Below the pieces are notes generated by a model. It worked only from the letters and a program-made list of their open reading frames with translations, was not told where the DNA came from and did no database searches. Of a stretch of 64,000 nucleotides of DNA, positions 1 to 8,787 are shown in pieces. The position numbers and the translations under genes are program-made. The stretch's first letter is position 1, and each line of letters begins with the position of its first letter. This DNA comes from Chloroflexi bacterium GWB2_49_20 (GTDB lineage: Bacteria; Chloroflexota; Anaerolineae; Anaerolineales; Villigracilaceae), in assembly GCA_001796335.1 (NCBI GenBank), contig MGMF01000020.1, forward strand, positions 1-64,000. Direction: 5' to 3'.

Positions 1-105
1 AACTCTCCTGTATTGATGGTTGCTCCAATTGTATTAAATTTTTCCCCTTCCGTCGATTAACCAACCATTTTGTCACTTGTTTTTCAACACCCTCAAGCGT
101 GATGC

Positions 106-134
106 TTGACATAACTGGAGTGATGTGCTATAAA
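106..134 (+). promoter_or_regulatory. Sigma70-type promoter of the met unit
   Basis: TTGACA (106-111) and TATAAA (129-134) are separated by 17 bp, close to the sigma70 consensus. Transcription would start near 141, about 30 nt before the SAM riboswitch, so the whole aptamer lies in the 5' UTR of metY. Bases 1-105 show no gene. Confidence 0.8.
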
Positions 135-170
135 CCGTCCAATTTACTAAAAACTGAATATCGTTTATCG

Positions 171-272
<102 letters not shown>

Positions 273-282
273 GCCAATATTA

Positions 283-324
283 AATTAATAAGACCTCTTC
301 ATCTAGGAAGAGGTCTTATTAATT
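283..324 (+). terminator. Riboswitch expression-platform terminator
   Basis: A near-perfect inverted repeat (283-300 with 307-324, 6-nt loop ATCTAG) lies 11 nt after the SAM aptamer. The 3' tail is AT-rich rather than a clean U-run. The left arm overlaps the sequence that would pair with the P1 3' strand in the SAM-free state, so it fits as the ligand-dependent terminator. Bases 325-490 lead to metY and end in an AAGGAGAAA ribosome-binding site. Confidence 0.85.
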
Positions 325-490
325 TCACAGCAGTTGGATTGAGAGATCACCATGAGGAAGATGGTTTAAGGGAGTTAAATATTTATGAGATGTCAATTAA
401 ATGCTAATGGTTGCGTATTTACAGATATGCAAGTGATTTTTTATCGATTATTCCATATTTCAAATCTCAAAATTTCAAGGAGAAATTATT

Positions 491-1786
491 ATGACCACCC
501 AGGAAACAAAACATAAGTATGGCTTCGCCACCCGTCAGTTACATGCCGGATATTCCCCTGACCCCACTACCGGCAGTTGTGCTGTCCCAATTTACCAGAC
601 CACCAGCTATCAATTTAAGAATACCGAACACGCTGCCAACCTTTTCGCCCTTAAAGAGTTGGGCAACATCTATACCCGCATTATGAACCCAACCTCGGAT
701 GTACTCGAGAAACGCCTGGCTGACCTGGAGGGCGGCATAGGTTCACTTGCAGTTAGTTCCGGGCATGCTGCCCAGGCTTTGACCATCCTAACCCTCGCTG
801 GTGCAGGTGACCACATTGTCAGCAGCAGCCGGCTTTATGGCGGAACCTACAATCAATTCAACTATTCATTTCCTCGCATCGGAATCAAAGTCACCTTTGT
901 TGATCCTACCGATCCGAAGAACTTTGAGAGAGCCATTCAACCGAACACCAAGATCCTGTATGGAGAGACGCTTGGGAATCCCGATATTTCTGTTTTCCCC
1001 TTCGAGGAAATCTCAGTAATTGCAAAGAAACACAAAATCCCTCTGGTGATCGACAACACATTCGCCACCCCCTACCTGTTCCGTCCATTCGAATGGGGAG
1101 CAAATATCATCACCCACTCTACAACCAAGTTCATCGGCGGACATGGCACATCCATCGGCGGTGTCATCGTGGATGGCGGTAACTTCGACTGGCACAACGA
1201 ACGCTTCCTCAACTTTACCACACCCGACCCATCCTATCACGGTTTAGTTTATGCGGATCTCCCAACTATTGGCCTGCCATCTTTCATCATCAAAGCCCGT
1301 GTCCAGATATTGCGAGACTATGGTTCATGCCAATCACCTTTCAATAGTTGGCAGACCATTCAGGGAATTGAAACTCTCAGTCTGCGCCTCGACCAGCACG
1401 TTCATAACGCCCAAGCTGTAGCAGAATTTCTGGAGAACCATCCCAATGTGAACTGGGTAAAATATCCTGGTCTCAAGAGTCATCCCGATTACAAAAGAGC
1501 CAAAAAATACTTCCCAAAAGGTCCCGGTGCGATCCTGGGTTTTGGCATCAAAGGCGGCGCAGAAGCCGGAAAGAAATTCATTGAAAAACTGCAGCTTTTC
1601 AGTCATCTTGCCAATGTAGGGGATGCAAAAAGCCTGGCGATCCATCCCGCCACTACTACTCACAGCCAGTTAACAGAGCCTGAGCAGTTATCAGCAGGGG
1701 TGACGCCCGACTTCATCCGTCTTTCCATCGGCATCGAAGACATTGAAGATATCTTGTGGGATCTCAATCAGGCTCTTAATGAATAA
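491..1786 (+). CDS. metY: O-acetylhomoserine sulfhydrylase (MetY)
   Basis: A 431-aa PLP enzyme of the Cys/Met-metabolism family. It makes homocysteine directly from O-acetylhomoserine and sulfide in the cytoplasm. The protein starts with [13 protein letters not shown] and has the YTRIMNPT segment. The PLP lysine is K213 in [12 protein letters not shown], and D188 in [10 protein letters not shown] is the expected pyridine-nitrogen ligand. Its length and the extra segment after the lysine fit MetY better than cystathionine gamma-synthase (about 380-400 aa). The ATG has an AAGGAGAAA site. It is the first gene after the SAM riboswitch and is followed 79 bp later by metA, which should supply its substrate. 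Confidence 0.93.
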   Translation: MTTQETKHKYGFATRQLHAGYSPDPTTGSCAVPIYQTTSYQFKNTEHAANLFALKELGNIYTRIMNPTSDVLEKRLADLEGGIGSLAVSSGHAAQALTILTLAGAGDHIVSSSRLYGGTYNQFNYSFPRIGIKVTFVDPTDPKNFERAIQPNTKILYGETLGNPDISVFPFEEISVIAKKHKIPLVIDNTFATPYLFRPFEWGANIITHSTTKFIGGHGTSIGGVIVDGGNFDWHNERFLNFTTPDPSYHGLVYADLPTIGLPSFIIKARVQILRDYGSCQSPFNSWQTIQGIETLSLRLDQHVHNAQAVAEFLENHPNVNWVKYPGLKSHPDYKRAKKYFPKGPGAILGFGIKGGAEAGKKFIEKLQLFSHLANVGDAKSLAIHPATTTHSQLTEPEQLSAGVTPDFIRLSIGIEDIEDILWDLNQALNE

Positions 1787-1865
1787 AGTATGGACCATTC
1801 AAGTGGATGGAAAAGATTAATTCTTCATCCTTCCACTTGGATCCATTTTCATCTGTAAGGAAAAA

Positions 1866-2807
1866 ATGCCAGTAAATATTCCTCTCACCCTACCTGCTCG
1901 AACCACCCTCGAAAAAGAGAACATCTTTGTCATGGACGAAGAGCGTGCCCGCCATCAGGATATCCGTCCGCTGCACGTGGCCATCTTGAACCTTATGCCA
2001 ACCAAGATCGCCACTGAGACTCAGATCCTGCGCTTGCTTGGTAATTCACCTTTGCAGGTGGATGTGACTCTTCTTAACACCGCTACACATTACTCCAGAA
2101 ACACCCCCGCCCTGCATCTGCTCCAAAACTACAAATTGTTCAGCCAGGTACGCCGTCAAAAATTTGACGGCCTCATCATCACTGGCGCACCAGTGGAAAC
2201 CATGCCTTTCGAGGAAGTAGACTACTGGCCCGAATTGCAATCCATCATGGATTGGGCCAAGAAAAACGTTTTCGCCACACTTTTCATCTGCTGGGGCGCC
2301 CAGGCAGGCCTATACCATTTTTACTGCATACCAAAGTACCCTCTGGTTGAAAAGAAGTTTGGAGTATTCCCGCACCACGTCCTCGAGCGAACCCATAAAC
2401 TTCTGCGAGGTTTTGACGACATTTTCTACGCACCACACTCGCGCCACACTGAGATTCGCAGGGCGGACATCGTACGAATACCCGATCTGCACATTTTGGC
2501 TGAGTCTGACGAGGCAGGTGTCCTCATCGCGGCTTCCAAAGATGGGCGATCCGTCTTCGTTACCGGGCACGTTGAATACGACCCACTCACCCTCAAGAAT
2601 GAATACGAGCGTGACCTCGACAGAGGCCTGCCCATCCAAATCCCCGTCAACTACTTTCCTGCAAACGACCCATCACAGACACCCACTGTCCTTTGGCGTG
2701 GACATGCACACTTATTGTTTTCCAACTGGTTGAATTACCTTGTGTACCAGGAAACACCCTATAAAATCAGGGAGATCCCGGGCTCTGCCATAATCACGGA
2801 TACCTAG
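1866..2807 (+). CDS. metA: Homoserine O-acetyltransferase, MetA family
   Basis: A 313-aa MetA-fold acyltransferase that activates homoserine for methionine synthesis. The nucleophile C142 lies in FICWGAQAG, and the His/Glu pair is H235 and E237 in VTGHVEYD. Residue 111, which sets acyl donor preference in this family, is Glu (ITGAPVE). Glu is associated with acetyl-CoA and Gly with succinyl-CoA. That matches the upstream MetY, which uses O-acetylhomoserine, so MetAA is the better label than homoserine succinyltransferase. TAAGGAAAAA precedes the ATG. The gene is presumably co-transcribed with metY under the SAM riboswitch. Many databases will annotate it by name as a succinyltransferase. Confidence 0.93.
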   Translation: MPVNIPLTLPARTTLEKENIFVMDEERARHQDIRPLHVAILNLMPTKIATETQILRLLGNSPLQVDVTLLNTATHYSRNTPALHLLQNYKLFSQVRRQKFDGLIITGAPVETMPFEEVDYWPELQSIMDWAKKNVFATLFICWGAQAGLYHFYCIPKYPLVEKKFGVFPHHVLERTHKLLRGFDDIFYAPHSRHTEIRRADIVRIPDLHILAESDEAGVLIAASKDGRSVFVTGHVEYDPLTLKNEYERDLDRGLPIQIPVNYFPANDPSQTPTVLWRGHAHLLFSNWLNYLVYQETPYKIREIPGSAIITDT

Positions 2808-3058
2808 TCTGCTCCCAGCAGGGTATGGCCAGCTAAGATTTCAATGCAGACAAAAGATCCAAGAAGAATATATATAGTAATTACCTAAGTCACCTTCCGA
2901 AAAATGTCCCGAAGGTTTAGATAAAAAGCATCCCAGAATTACGTGAATTTTTTGGGGCAGCACGTTACCCAAAATTCGATTAACTGGACGGAAAAGTATG
3001 CAAAGAAGTGAAAGACAGGGTCAAGCATTCACAATAACTGCCACTTTTGGATATACCC

Positions 3059-3086
3059 TTGACTTATTCTCAAACTGTCTTATAAT
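3059..3086 (+). promoter_or_regulatory. Sigma70-type promoter of the ilv-leu unit
   Basis: TTGACT (3059-3064) and a perfect TATAAT (3081-3086) are separated by 16 bp. Initiation near 3093 would leave about 16 nt before the first leader peptide ATG (3109). The stretch from the metA stop (2807) to here has no gene. It holds only small hairpins, such as CTGCT/AGCAG at 2809-2821, with no convincing terminator tail. Confidence 0.8.
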
Positions 3087-3108
3087 CGGACGAAACCTGA
3101 GACAAGCC

Positions 3109-3210
3109 ATGATAACTAATCTTTCAACACTCATCCTTATTACAATTATTTCTGTCCTTATTATTAAGGACAAATTTGTGGTTGGGATGGCACTGGTGAG
3201 AATAAACTAA
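3109..3210 (+). CDS. Branched-chain leader peptide 1 (attenuator)
   Basis: A 33-codon ORF (ATG 3109, TAA 3208-3210) starts just after the ilv promoter. Seventeen of its 33 residues are Ile, Leu or Val (8 Ile, 5 Leu, 4 Val), mostly in a run beginning LSTLILITIISVLII. This is the hallmark of a ribosome-sensed attenuator. Its codons include a 7-bp hairpin (3154-3160 with 3165-3171). GTGGTTGGG (3178-3186, codons for Val-Val-Gly) is perfectly complementary to CCCAACCAC (3238-3246) in the terminator that follows. A longer reading of the same frame starts upstream of the promoter and is not likely to be translated. The ribosome-binding site is weak. Confidence 0.85.
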   Translation: MITNLSTLILITIISVLIIKDKFVVGMALVRIN

Positions 3211-3233
3211 ACTCACCAGCTACAAGAAATTGA

Positions 3234-3259
3234 GCCGCCCAACCACGGGCGGCTTTTTT
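3234..3259 (+). terminator. Attenuator terminator 1 of the ilv-leu unit
   Basis: GCCGCCC (3234-3240) pairs with GGGCGGC (3247-3253) around the loop AACCAC, followed by six T. It lies 24 nt after the stop of leader peptide 1. Part of the left arm plus the loop (3238-3246) can be captured by 3178-3186 in the leader coding region, which would prevent terminator formation. A further hairpin, CTGGTGAG/CTCACCAG, spans the leader stop codon between the two. Confidence 0.92.
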
Positions 3260-3278
3260 GTTAAGAAAGGTAGCCGAG

Positions 3279-3389
3279 ATGAATTTTATACAAATCTTTG
3301 ATATTGTCATTATTCTAATTATTGCCCTCCTTCTTACGAAGGAGAGATCATTAGTGGTTGGGCTGATTAGGATAGTGACTGAAAGATAG
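3279..3389 (+). CDS. Branched-chain leader peptide 2 (attenuator)
   Basis: A second leader ORF of 36 codons (ATG 3279, TAG 3387-3389) begins 19 nt after terminator 1. AGAAAGG (3264-3270) serves as ribosome-binding site. Nineteen of 36 residues are Ile, Leu or Val, concentrated in DIVIILIIALLL. As in leader 1, a 7-bp hairpin sits in the codons (3327-3333 with 3338-3344). It is followed by GTGGTTGGGC (3354-3363, again Val-Val-Gly), which pairs over 10 bp (one G-U) with 3414-3423 in the next terminator. No promoter is visible between the two leaders, so both lie on one transcript. Confidence 0.88.
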   Translation: MNFIQIFDIVIILIIALLLTKERSLVVGLIRIVTER

Positions 3390-3410
3390 GCACACCTGTA
3401 GAAAGAAAAA

Positions 3411-3439
3411 ATCGCCCGACCACATCGGGCGATTTTTTT
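3411..3439 (+). terminator. Attenuator terminator 2 of the ilv-leu unit
   Basis: ATCGCCCGA (3411-3419) pairs with TCGGGCGAT (3425-3433) around CCACA, followed by a run of T through 3439. Flanking A and T runs extend the stem. It sits 21 nt after the stop of leader peptide 2 and 55 nt before ilvD. Its left arm and loop (3414-3423) are complementary to 3354-3363 inside leader 2, which provides the antiterminator. Confidence 0.93.
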
Positions 3440-3494
3440 ATCCCCAGGAATTATCTTCCATCGTTCCGACCAAGGATTGGAGTATATAAGAATT

Positions 3495-5174
3495 ATGCGT
3501 TCTGATACTGTCAAGAAGGGTTTTGATAAAGCACCCCATCGTGCCTTGCTACGCGCTACGGGGTTGAAAGAGGATGATTTTGGAAAGCCGTTTGTGGCAA
3601 TTGTCAATTCGTATGTGGATATCGTACCCGGTCACGTCCATTTGCAGGAGTTTGGCAGGTTGATCAAGGATGCTGTGCGTGCAGCCGGTGGTGTGCCGTT
3701 CGAGTTCAATACCATAGGCGTGGATGATGGTATCGCCATGGGTCACATGGGGATGAAGTATTCCCTTCCATCGCGCGAACTGATCGCCGATTGCGTTGAG
3801 ACCATGATCGAAGCTCACAGGTTTGACGCCATGATCTGCATCCCCAACTGCGACAAGATTGTCCCCGGAATGCTTCTGGCTGCCCTGCGGGTCAACATCC
3901 CGACCATTTTTGTCTCTGGAGGACCTATGGCAGCCGGACGCACTCCCGAAGGCGAAGTAATCGACCTGATCTCTGTTTTTGAAGGCGTCGGCGCTTTCTC
4001 TGCGGGAAAGATCAACGAAGACCGCCTGAATATGCTGGAACGCTTTGCCTGCCCTTCGTGCGGATCATGCTCAGGTATGTTTACAGCCAACTCGATGAAC
4101 TGCCTGATGGAAGTGTTAGGAATGGCGTTGCCTTACAATGGCTCAGCCCTGGCAAAAACCACTGAACGCGAAGCACTTGGACGGAAGGCTGCCGCACAGG
4201 TGCTTAAGTTGCTGGAGCGCGACATCAAGCCACGTGACATTGTAACTGTCGAAGCGATTGATGATGCCTTTGCCTTGGATATGGCCATGGGCGGTTCAAC
4301 CAACACCGTTCTGCACACGCTGGCTCTAGCCAACGAAGCGGGTTTGGACTATCCGTTGACACGTATTAACACTGTGGCCGACAAAGTTCCGTACATTTGC
4401 AAAGTCAGTCCTGCCGGTAAGTGGCACATGGAGGATGTCCATCGAGCAGGTGGTATCCCTGCAATTTTAAACGAAATCCAGCGCAGCACGGGAATGTTGC
4501 ATTTGGACCGCATCACGGTCAGTGGTGTGACCCTGAAGGAATCGATCCAGGGATGCGGTATTCAAGATGAGGATGTTATTCATCGCTACGAAAATGCATA
4601 TTCGCAACGCGGTGGCTTGTCAATTTTGTTCGGAAATCTGGCTCCCAACGGTGCAGTAGTCAAGGTAGGCGGCGTCAGTGAACTCATGATGAAGTTCAGC
4701 GGTCCAGCCCGGATTTATGAATCGCAGGACGATGCGTTAAAAGGCATTCTGGCTGGTAAAGTTAGGCCCGGGGAAGTCGTTGTCATACGCTATGAGGGGC
4801 CAAAGGGTGGACCTGGGATGCAGGAAATGCTCTCACCAACGTCTGCTATCATGGGTCAGGGGCTGGGCGATAATGTGGCACTGATCACCGACGGTCGTTT
4901 TAGCGGCGGGACACGTGGAGCCTGTATCGGCCATGTTTCACCGGAAGCAGCGGCGGGTGGCCCGATTGGCGCAATCAAATCCGGAGATATTATTGACATC
5001 GATTTAACGGAACGCAGCCTCGATGTCCGTTTGAGTGAGACGGAAATTAATCAACGCTTGAGTGAGCTGCCTCCGTTCCAATCCAATATCAAGAGCAAGT
5101 GGTTAAAACGATATTCATACTTTGTAACGTCTGCTGATACAGGTGCGATTTTATCTGTGGACGGTGGAAGGTAA
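3495..5174 (+). CDS. ilvD: Dihydroxy-acid dehydratase (IlvD)
   Basis: A 559-aa enzyme that dehydrates 2,3-dihydroxy-isovalerate and -methylvalerate to the 2-oxo acids of Val and Ile. I chose the ATG at 3495 (protein begins [10 protein letters not shown]) with GGAG at 3479-3482. A TTG at 3477 would add six residues but has no spaced ribosome-binding site. Cluster-binding cysteines are visible in [11 protein letters not shown] (C119) and [19 protein letters not shown]. The N-terminal VPGHVHL replaces the PCN motif of the [2Fe-2S] class and matches the E. coli type, which carries an oxygen-sensitive [4Fe-4S] cluster. It is the first structural gene after the double attenuator. Confidence 0.96.
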   Translation: MRSDTVKKGFDKAPHRALLRATGLKEDDFGKPFVAIVNSYVDIVPGHVHLQEFGRLIKDAVRAAGGVPFEFNTIGVDDGIAMGHMGMKYSLPSRELIADCVETMIEAHRFDAMICIPNCDKIVPGMLLAALRVNIPTIFVSGGPMAAGRTPEGEVIDLISVFEGVGAFSAGKINEDRLNMLERFACPSCGSCSGMFTANSMNCLMEVLGMALPYNGSALAKTTEREALGRKAAAQVLKLLERDIKPRDIVTVEAIDDAFALDMAMGGSTNTVLHTLALANEAGLDYPLTRINTVADKVPYICKVSPAGKWHMEDVHRAGGIPAILNEIQRSTGMLHLDRITVSGVTLKESIQGCGIQDEDVIHRYENAYSQRGGLSILFGNLAPNGAVVKVGGVSELMMKFSGPARIYESQDDALKGILAGKVRPGEVVVIRYEGPKGGPGMQEMLSPTSAIMGQGLGDNVALITDGRFSGGTRGACIGHVSPEAAAGGPIGAIKSGDIIDIDLTERSLDVRLSETEINQRLSELPPFQSNIKSKWLKRYSYFVTSADTGAILSVDGGR

Positions 5175-5239
5175 ATAGTAGATGCTGCACCGTTTCGGTC
5201 TAAGGGCAGCTATCGATTATCCCGAATAGAGGAGAGATA

Positions 5240-6931
5240 ATGAAATTAAGTGGTGCAGAAATTTTGTGGGAATGCCTGACACGAGAGGGCGTGGATGTAG
5301 TGTTCGGTTACCCTGGTGGTGCAAACATGCCGATCTACGATGCCATGCTCAGCAGTTCAGTGCATCATGTGTTGGTGCGGCACGAACAGGGTGCAGCGCA
5401 CATGGCTGACGGCTACGCTCGTGCATCAGGCAAGGTTGGCGTTGCTATGGCGACCTCCGGCCCTGGAGCGACCAACCTGGTGACCGGCATCGCCACGGCC
5501 ATGATGGACTCTTCTCCAGTGGTATTCATCACCGGACAGGTGCATTCCCGTCTGATCGGCGGGGACGCATTTCAGGAAATCGACGTAACGGGTATCACAC
5601 TTCCGATCACCAAACACAACTACCTGGTGACGCGTGCCGACGAAGTCGCCGAAGTGGTACGGGAAGCCTTCTACATAGCCCGCAGTGGACGCCCCGGTCC
5701 GGTATTGATCGATATCTGTAAGAACGCCCAAATTGAGAAGACTGAATTTATCTATCCTGAAAAAGTCAAACTACCTGGTTACAAGCCGCATTCCCACGCC
5801 CCGAAGGCGGATCTGCAAAGAGCAGTTGAGCTGATCGAAAAAGCCGAACGTCCGGTTATCCTGTGCGGCCATGGCATCATCATGTCTGGGGCAGAAGAAG
5901 TCCTGCACCATTTTGCCGTCAAGACCAACACGCCTGTCACCAGCACATTATTGGGGTTGGGTGCTTTTCCAGCTTCGCATCCACTCAGTTTGGGCTTGAT
6001 GGGCATGCACGGCGAAGCCCATTGCAATCTGGCAATCCAGAAAGCTGACCTTCTTCTGGCCTTCGGGATGAGATTCGATGATCGTGTGACCGGCACACTT
6101 AATACCTATGCACCTGGTGCGAAGAAAATCCAGATCGAGATCGACCCATCAGAACTCCACAAGAATGTACCCGTAGATGTCCCATTATTGGGTAACCTGA
6201 AAACCGTCCTGACAGATTTGATACCAATGGTCGATGAATATGAGCACGAAGAATGGCTAAAAGAGATCGGGGAATGGCAGACATATGGGGAAGCCCTTTC
6301 GATCATGGATTGGCCAGACGATGGGAAATTGTACGTCTCGCATATCATTCACGATCTATGGACTGCCACTGGTGGAGATGCAATTGTCACCACTGACGTC
6401 GGTCAGCACCAGATGTGGACAGCGCAGTACTATTTCCTTGAAAAACCCAACCGCTGGATCACTTCCGGCGGGGCGGGAACGATGGGATTCGGACTACCGT
6501 CAGCCATCGGGGCTTGGTTCGCCCATAAGGAAGATGAAATCTGGACAGTGGCTGGCGATGGCGGCTTCCAAATGACCGCGGCAGAACTGTCCACGGCAGT
6601 GCAGGAAAATGCAAATGTCAAAATTGCCATCATGAACAACAACTTCCTGGGAATGGTGCGTCAGTGGCAGGAATTCTTCTTTGAGAAGCGCTATTCAGCA
6701 GTGAACATAACCAGTCCAGACTTCGTCAAACTGGCCGAAGCACACGGTGTCCCTGCCCGGTGTGTGACCCGGTCCGATGAAGTGCAGGAAGCCATTGAGT
6801 GGGCTCGCAACACCTCCGGTCCGGTTGTGCTTGAATTCAAGGTAGAAAAAGAAGAAACAGTATACCCGATGGTTCCCAGCGGTGCAGCCCTGGACCAGAT
6901 GCTGCGCAGACCCATGAGAGAGATGGTTTAA
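5240..6931 (+). CDS. ilvB: Acetolactate synthase large subunit (IlvB)
   Basis: A 563-aa ThDP-dependent catalytic subunit that condenses pyruvate with pyruvate or 2-oxobutyrate in the first common step of Val/Leu/Ile synthesis. The ThDP-activating glutamate is E49 in VRHEQGAAHMADGYAR. The cofactor motif GDGGFQM starts near residue 438 and continues to MNNNFLGMVRQWQ, where the Trp is typical of biosynthetic, herbicide-binding AHAS. Length is normal. GAGGAGAGATA precedes the ATG. The gene lies 65 bp after ilvD and is paired with ilvN. Confidence 0.96.
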   Translation: MKLSGAEILWECLTREGVDVVFGYPGGANMPIYDAMLSSSVHHVLVRHEQGAAHMADGYARASGKVGVAMATSGPGATNLVTGIATAMMDSSPVVFITGQVHSRLIGGDAFQEIDVTGITLPITKHNYLVTRADEVAEVVREAFYIARSGRPGPVLIDICKNAQIEKTEFIYPEKVKLPGYKPHSHAPKADLQRAVELIEKAERPVILCGHGIIMSGAEEVLHHFAVKTNTPVTSTLLGLGAFPASHPLSLGLMGMHGEAHCNLAIQKADLLLAFGMRFDDRVTGTLNTYAPGAKKIQIEIDPSELHKNVPVDVPLLGNLKTVLTDLIPMVDEYEHEEWLKEIGEWQTYGEALSIMDWPDDGKLYVSHIIHDLWTATGGDAIVTTDVGQHQMWTAQYYFLEKPNRWITSGGAGTMGFGLPSAIGAWFAHKEDEIWTVAGDGGFQMTAAELSTAVQENANVKIAIMNNNFLGMVRQWQEFFFEKRYSAVNITSPDFVKLAEAHGVPARCVTRSDEVQEAIEWARNTSGPVVLEFKVEKEETVYPMVPSGAALDQMLRRPMREMV

Positions 6932-6943
6932 GAACTAGGGTAT

Positions 6944-7012
6944 GAATTTCACTGATTTCACGAAAAAGGATGGATTTATTTTATCTGTGAAGATCCTCTT
7001 ATCAGTGAATTC
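6944..7012 (+). repeat. Inverted repeat between ilvB and ilvN
   Basis: GAATTTCACTGAT (6944-6956) and ATCAGTGAATTC (7001-7012) are complementary apart from one bulged T and enclose 44 nt. It lies in the 111-bp ilvB-ilvN gap with no T-run after it. It is therefore more likely an mRNA-stabilising or processing hairpin than a terminator. Function is not known. Confidence 0.45.
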
Positions 7013-7042
7013 CGTGCAAGAAAAGGAAAATGGAGAAAACAC

Positions 7043-7594
7043 ATGCAATACACATTTATCATCTTAGTTGAAAATAAACCCGGTGTGCTGAACCGTGTGT
7101 CATCGCTTTTCCGCCGCCGAAACTTCAATATCGAGTCGCTAGCGGTCGGGCGGACGGATAATTCCGAAGTTTCATGTATGACCATCGTAGCTGATTGTGC
7201 CAACGACCTGGACGCCCACAAGATCGAAGCCAATCTCTATAAATTGGTAAACGTGATCGATGTGCAGGATGTCACCCACCAGCCAGCGGTGACACGCGAC
7301 CTGGCTCTTATCAAGGTGAGGGCAACGCCAGAACAGCGCGCTCAAGTTAACAACCTGGCAGACATCTTCCGAGCCCGTATCGTGGACGTGGCGGCTGATT
7401 CTGTCATCGTTGAAGCAACAGGTACGGAAGAGAAGATCGAGGGCATGGTTGAACTGCTGCGCCCGATCGGCATTCTCGAAATGGTGCGCACCGGTCAGAT
7501 AGCCATGACGCGCGGCGAACATTCCGGCATCCGCCGTACGCCAGGAGCCAATGGGAATGGGTGGCATGAAGAAGAGTTCGTAGTGGAAGCCTGA
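7043..7594 (+). CDS. ilvN: Acetolactate synthase regulatory subunit (IlvN/IlvH)
   Basis: A 183-aa protein with an N-terminal ACT domain. It opens YTFIILVENKPGVLNRVSSL and has FNIESLAVG, the hallmark of the AHAS small subunit that binds valine and activates or feedback-inhibits IlvB. A C-terminal ALS_ss_C domain follows from about residue 85 (DLALIKVRA). Length is slightly above the common 160-175 aa because of a tail ending NGWHEEEFVVEA. It follows ilvB and precedes ilvC, the classical ilvBNC order. Confidence 0.95.
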   Translation: MQYTFIILVENKPGVLNRVSSLFRRRNFNIESLAVGRTDNSEVSCMTIVADCANDLDAHKIEANLYKLVNVIDVQDVTHQPAVTRDLALIKVRATPEQRAQVNNLADIFRARIVDVAADSVIVEATGTEEKIEGMVELLRPIGILEMVRTGQIAMTRGEHSGIRRTPGANGNGWHEEEFVVEA

Positions 7595-7665
7595 AGCAAA
7601 ATTAAGCTTCTCGCTTTCAAACTGGAAAATGGTAATCGAAACCAATCATTAGGAGAAAAGGACTT

Positions 7666-8724
7666 ATGGCAAAAATCAATTTTGGTGGTGTAGTCGAAAA
7701 TATCGTCACCCGCGAAGAATTTCCACTTGAGAAGGCACGTGAAGTGCTGAAAAATGAAGTTGTAGCCGTGCTCGGTTACGGCGTACAAGGACCTGCCCAA
7801 GCATTGAACATGCGCGACAACGGCATCAAGGTAATTGTCGGTCAGCGCTCAGGCACACCCAGTTGGGATAAGGCCATTGCGGACGGTTGGATTCCTGGCG
7901 AGACACTCTTCTCGGTAGAAGAAGCTGCCGAACGTGGCACAGTCGTGCAATATCTGCTCTCGGATGCCGGTCAACATTCGCAGTGGCCAAAAATAGTCGA
8001 GTGCCTGAACGAAGGCGATATGATCTATTTCTCCCACGGCTTCTCAATCACATACAAGGATCAGACCGGCGTCGTGCCACCACCGCACCTGGACGTTGCC
8101 CTGGTCGCTCCAAAGGGTTCGGGCACCAGCGTTCGCCGCAATTTCCTGGATGGTTCCGGAATTAACGCCAGTTATGCAGTCCACCAGGATGCCACTGGCA
8201 AAGCCGAAGAACGGACGATTGCCCTTGGTATCGCCATTGGTGCGGGTTATCTCTTCCCAACCACCTTTGAAAATGAAGTCTTTTCCGACCTGACTGGCGA
8301 GCGCGGCATCCTGATGGGAGCCCTCGCAGGCGTGATGGAAGCCCAGTACACCGAATTACGCTCACACGGTCACTCCCCATCAGAAGCCTTCAACGAGACC
8401 GTCGAAGAATTGACCCAGTCGCTTATCCGCCTCGTCGCCCAGAACGGTATGGATTGGATGTACGCCAATTGCTCCACCACCGCGCAACGCGGTGCACTCG
8501 ACTGGAAGGACAAATTTCGTGACGCAGTTGCTCCGATTTTCTCTGATTTGTATCAGAGCGTGGTCAGTGGTGAAGAGACCCGCATTGTGCTGGAGAAGAA
8601 CTCCGACCCAAATTATCGTCAGAACCTCGAAAAAGAACTCAAGGTCATGCACGACTCAGAAATGTGGCAGGCAGGCCTGGCGGTACGGTCGTTAAGACCG
8701 GAGAACTGGAAGAAAGAAAATTAG
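7666..8724 (+). CDS. ilvC: Ketol-acid reductoisomerase, eukaryote/Bacteroidota-like type
   Basis: A 352-aa enzyme that isomerises and reduces acetolactate or acetohydroxybutyrate. The NAD(P)-binding motif is GYGVQG (37-42), followed by the cofactor loop VGQRSGTPSWDKA. APKGSGTSVRRNFL, HSPSEAFNETVEELTQ and the C-terminal LRPENW are as in fungal Ilv5 and Bacteroidota enzymes. The usual class I bacterial protein is about 330 aa with a different C-terminal knotted domain. I recall the resemblance from family knowledge and have not computed it. TTAGGAGAAAAGG precedes the ATG. Confidence 0.95.
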   Translation: MAKINFGGVVENIVTREEFPLEKAREVLKNEVVAVLGYGVQGPAQALNMRDNGIKVIVGQRSGTPSWDKAIADGWIPGETLFSVEEAAERGTVVQYLLSDAGQHSQWPKIVECLNEGDMIYFSHGFSITYKDQTGVVPPPHLDVALVAPKGSGTSVRRNFLDGSGINASYAVHQDATGKAEERTIALGIAIGAGYLFPTTFENEVFSDLTGERGILMGALAGVMEAQYTELRSHGHSPSEAFNETVEELTQSLIRLVAQNGMDWMYANCSTTAQRGALDWKDKFRDAVAPIFSDLYQSVVSGEETRIVLEKNSDPNYRQNLEKELKVMHDSEMWQAGLAVRSLRPENWKKEN

Positions 8725-8787
8725 CAAAGAGGAATACGATGATAGTGAGCAGGTTCCGTTTTTTTTAGTAGCCTGCTATGAAACGAG

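Noticed and set aside
2809-2821. Terminator after metA (CTGCT/AGCAG hairpin)
   Set aside because: The stem is only five pairs and no T-run follows.
2998-3210. A 70-codon frame ending in the first ilv leader peptide
   Set aside because: Its start lies upstream of the TTGACT/TATAAT promoter, so the transcript would not contain it. The 33-codon leader from 3109 is the sensible gene.
3090-3450. T-box riboswitch before ilvD
   Set aside because: No T-box core sequence or specifier-loop layout is seen. The leader ORFs with codon runs and terminators explain the region better.
3477-3494. TTG start for ilvD
   Set aside because: The nearest purine-rich site ends about one base before the TTG, while GGAG is correctly placed for ATG 3495, which gives the usual MRSD start.
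8739-8777. Nine-codon ORF plus hairpin before leuA as a leucine attenuator
   Set aside because: It has no leucine codons, and the T-run lies inside the hairpin loop rather than after the stem.
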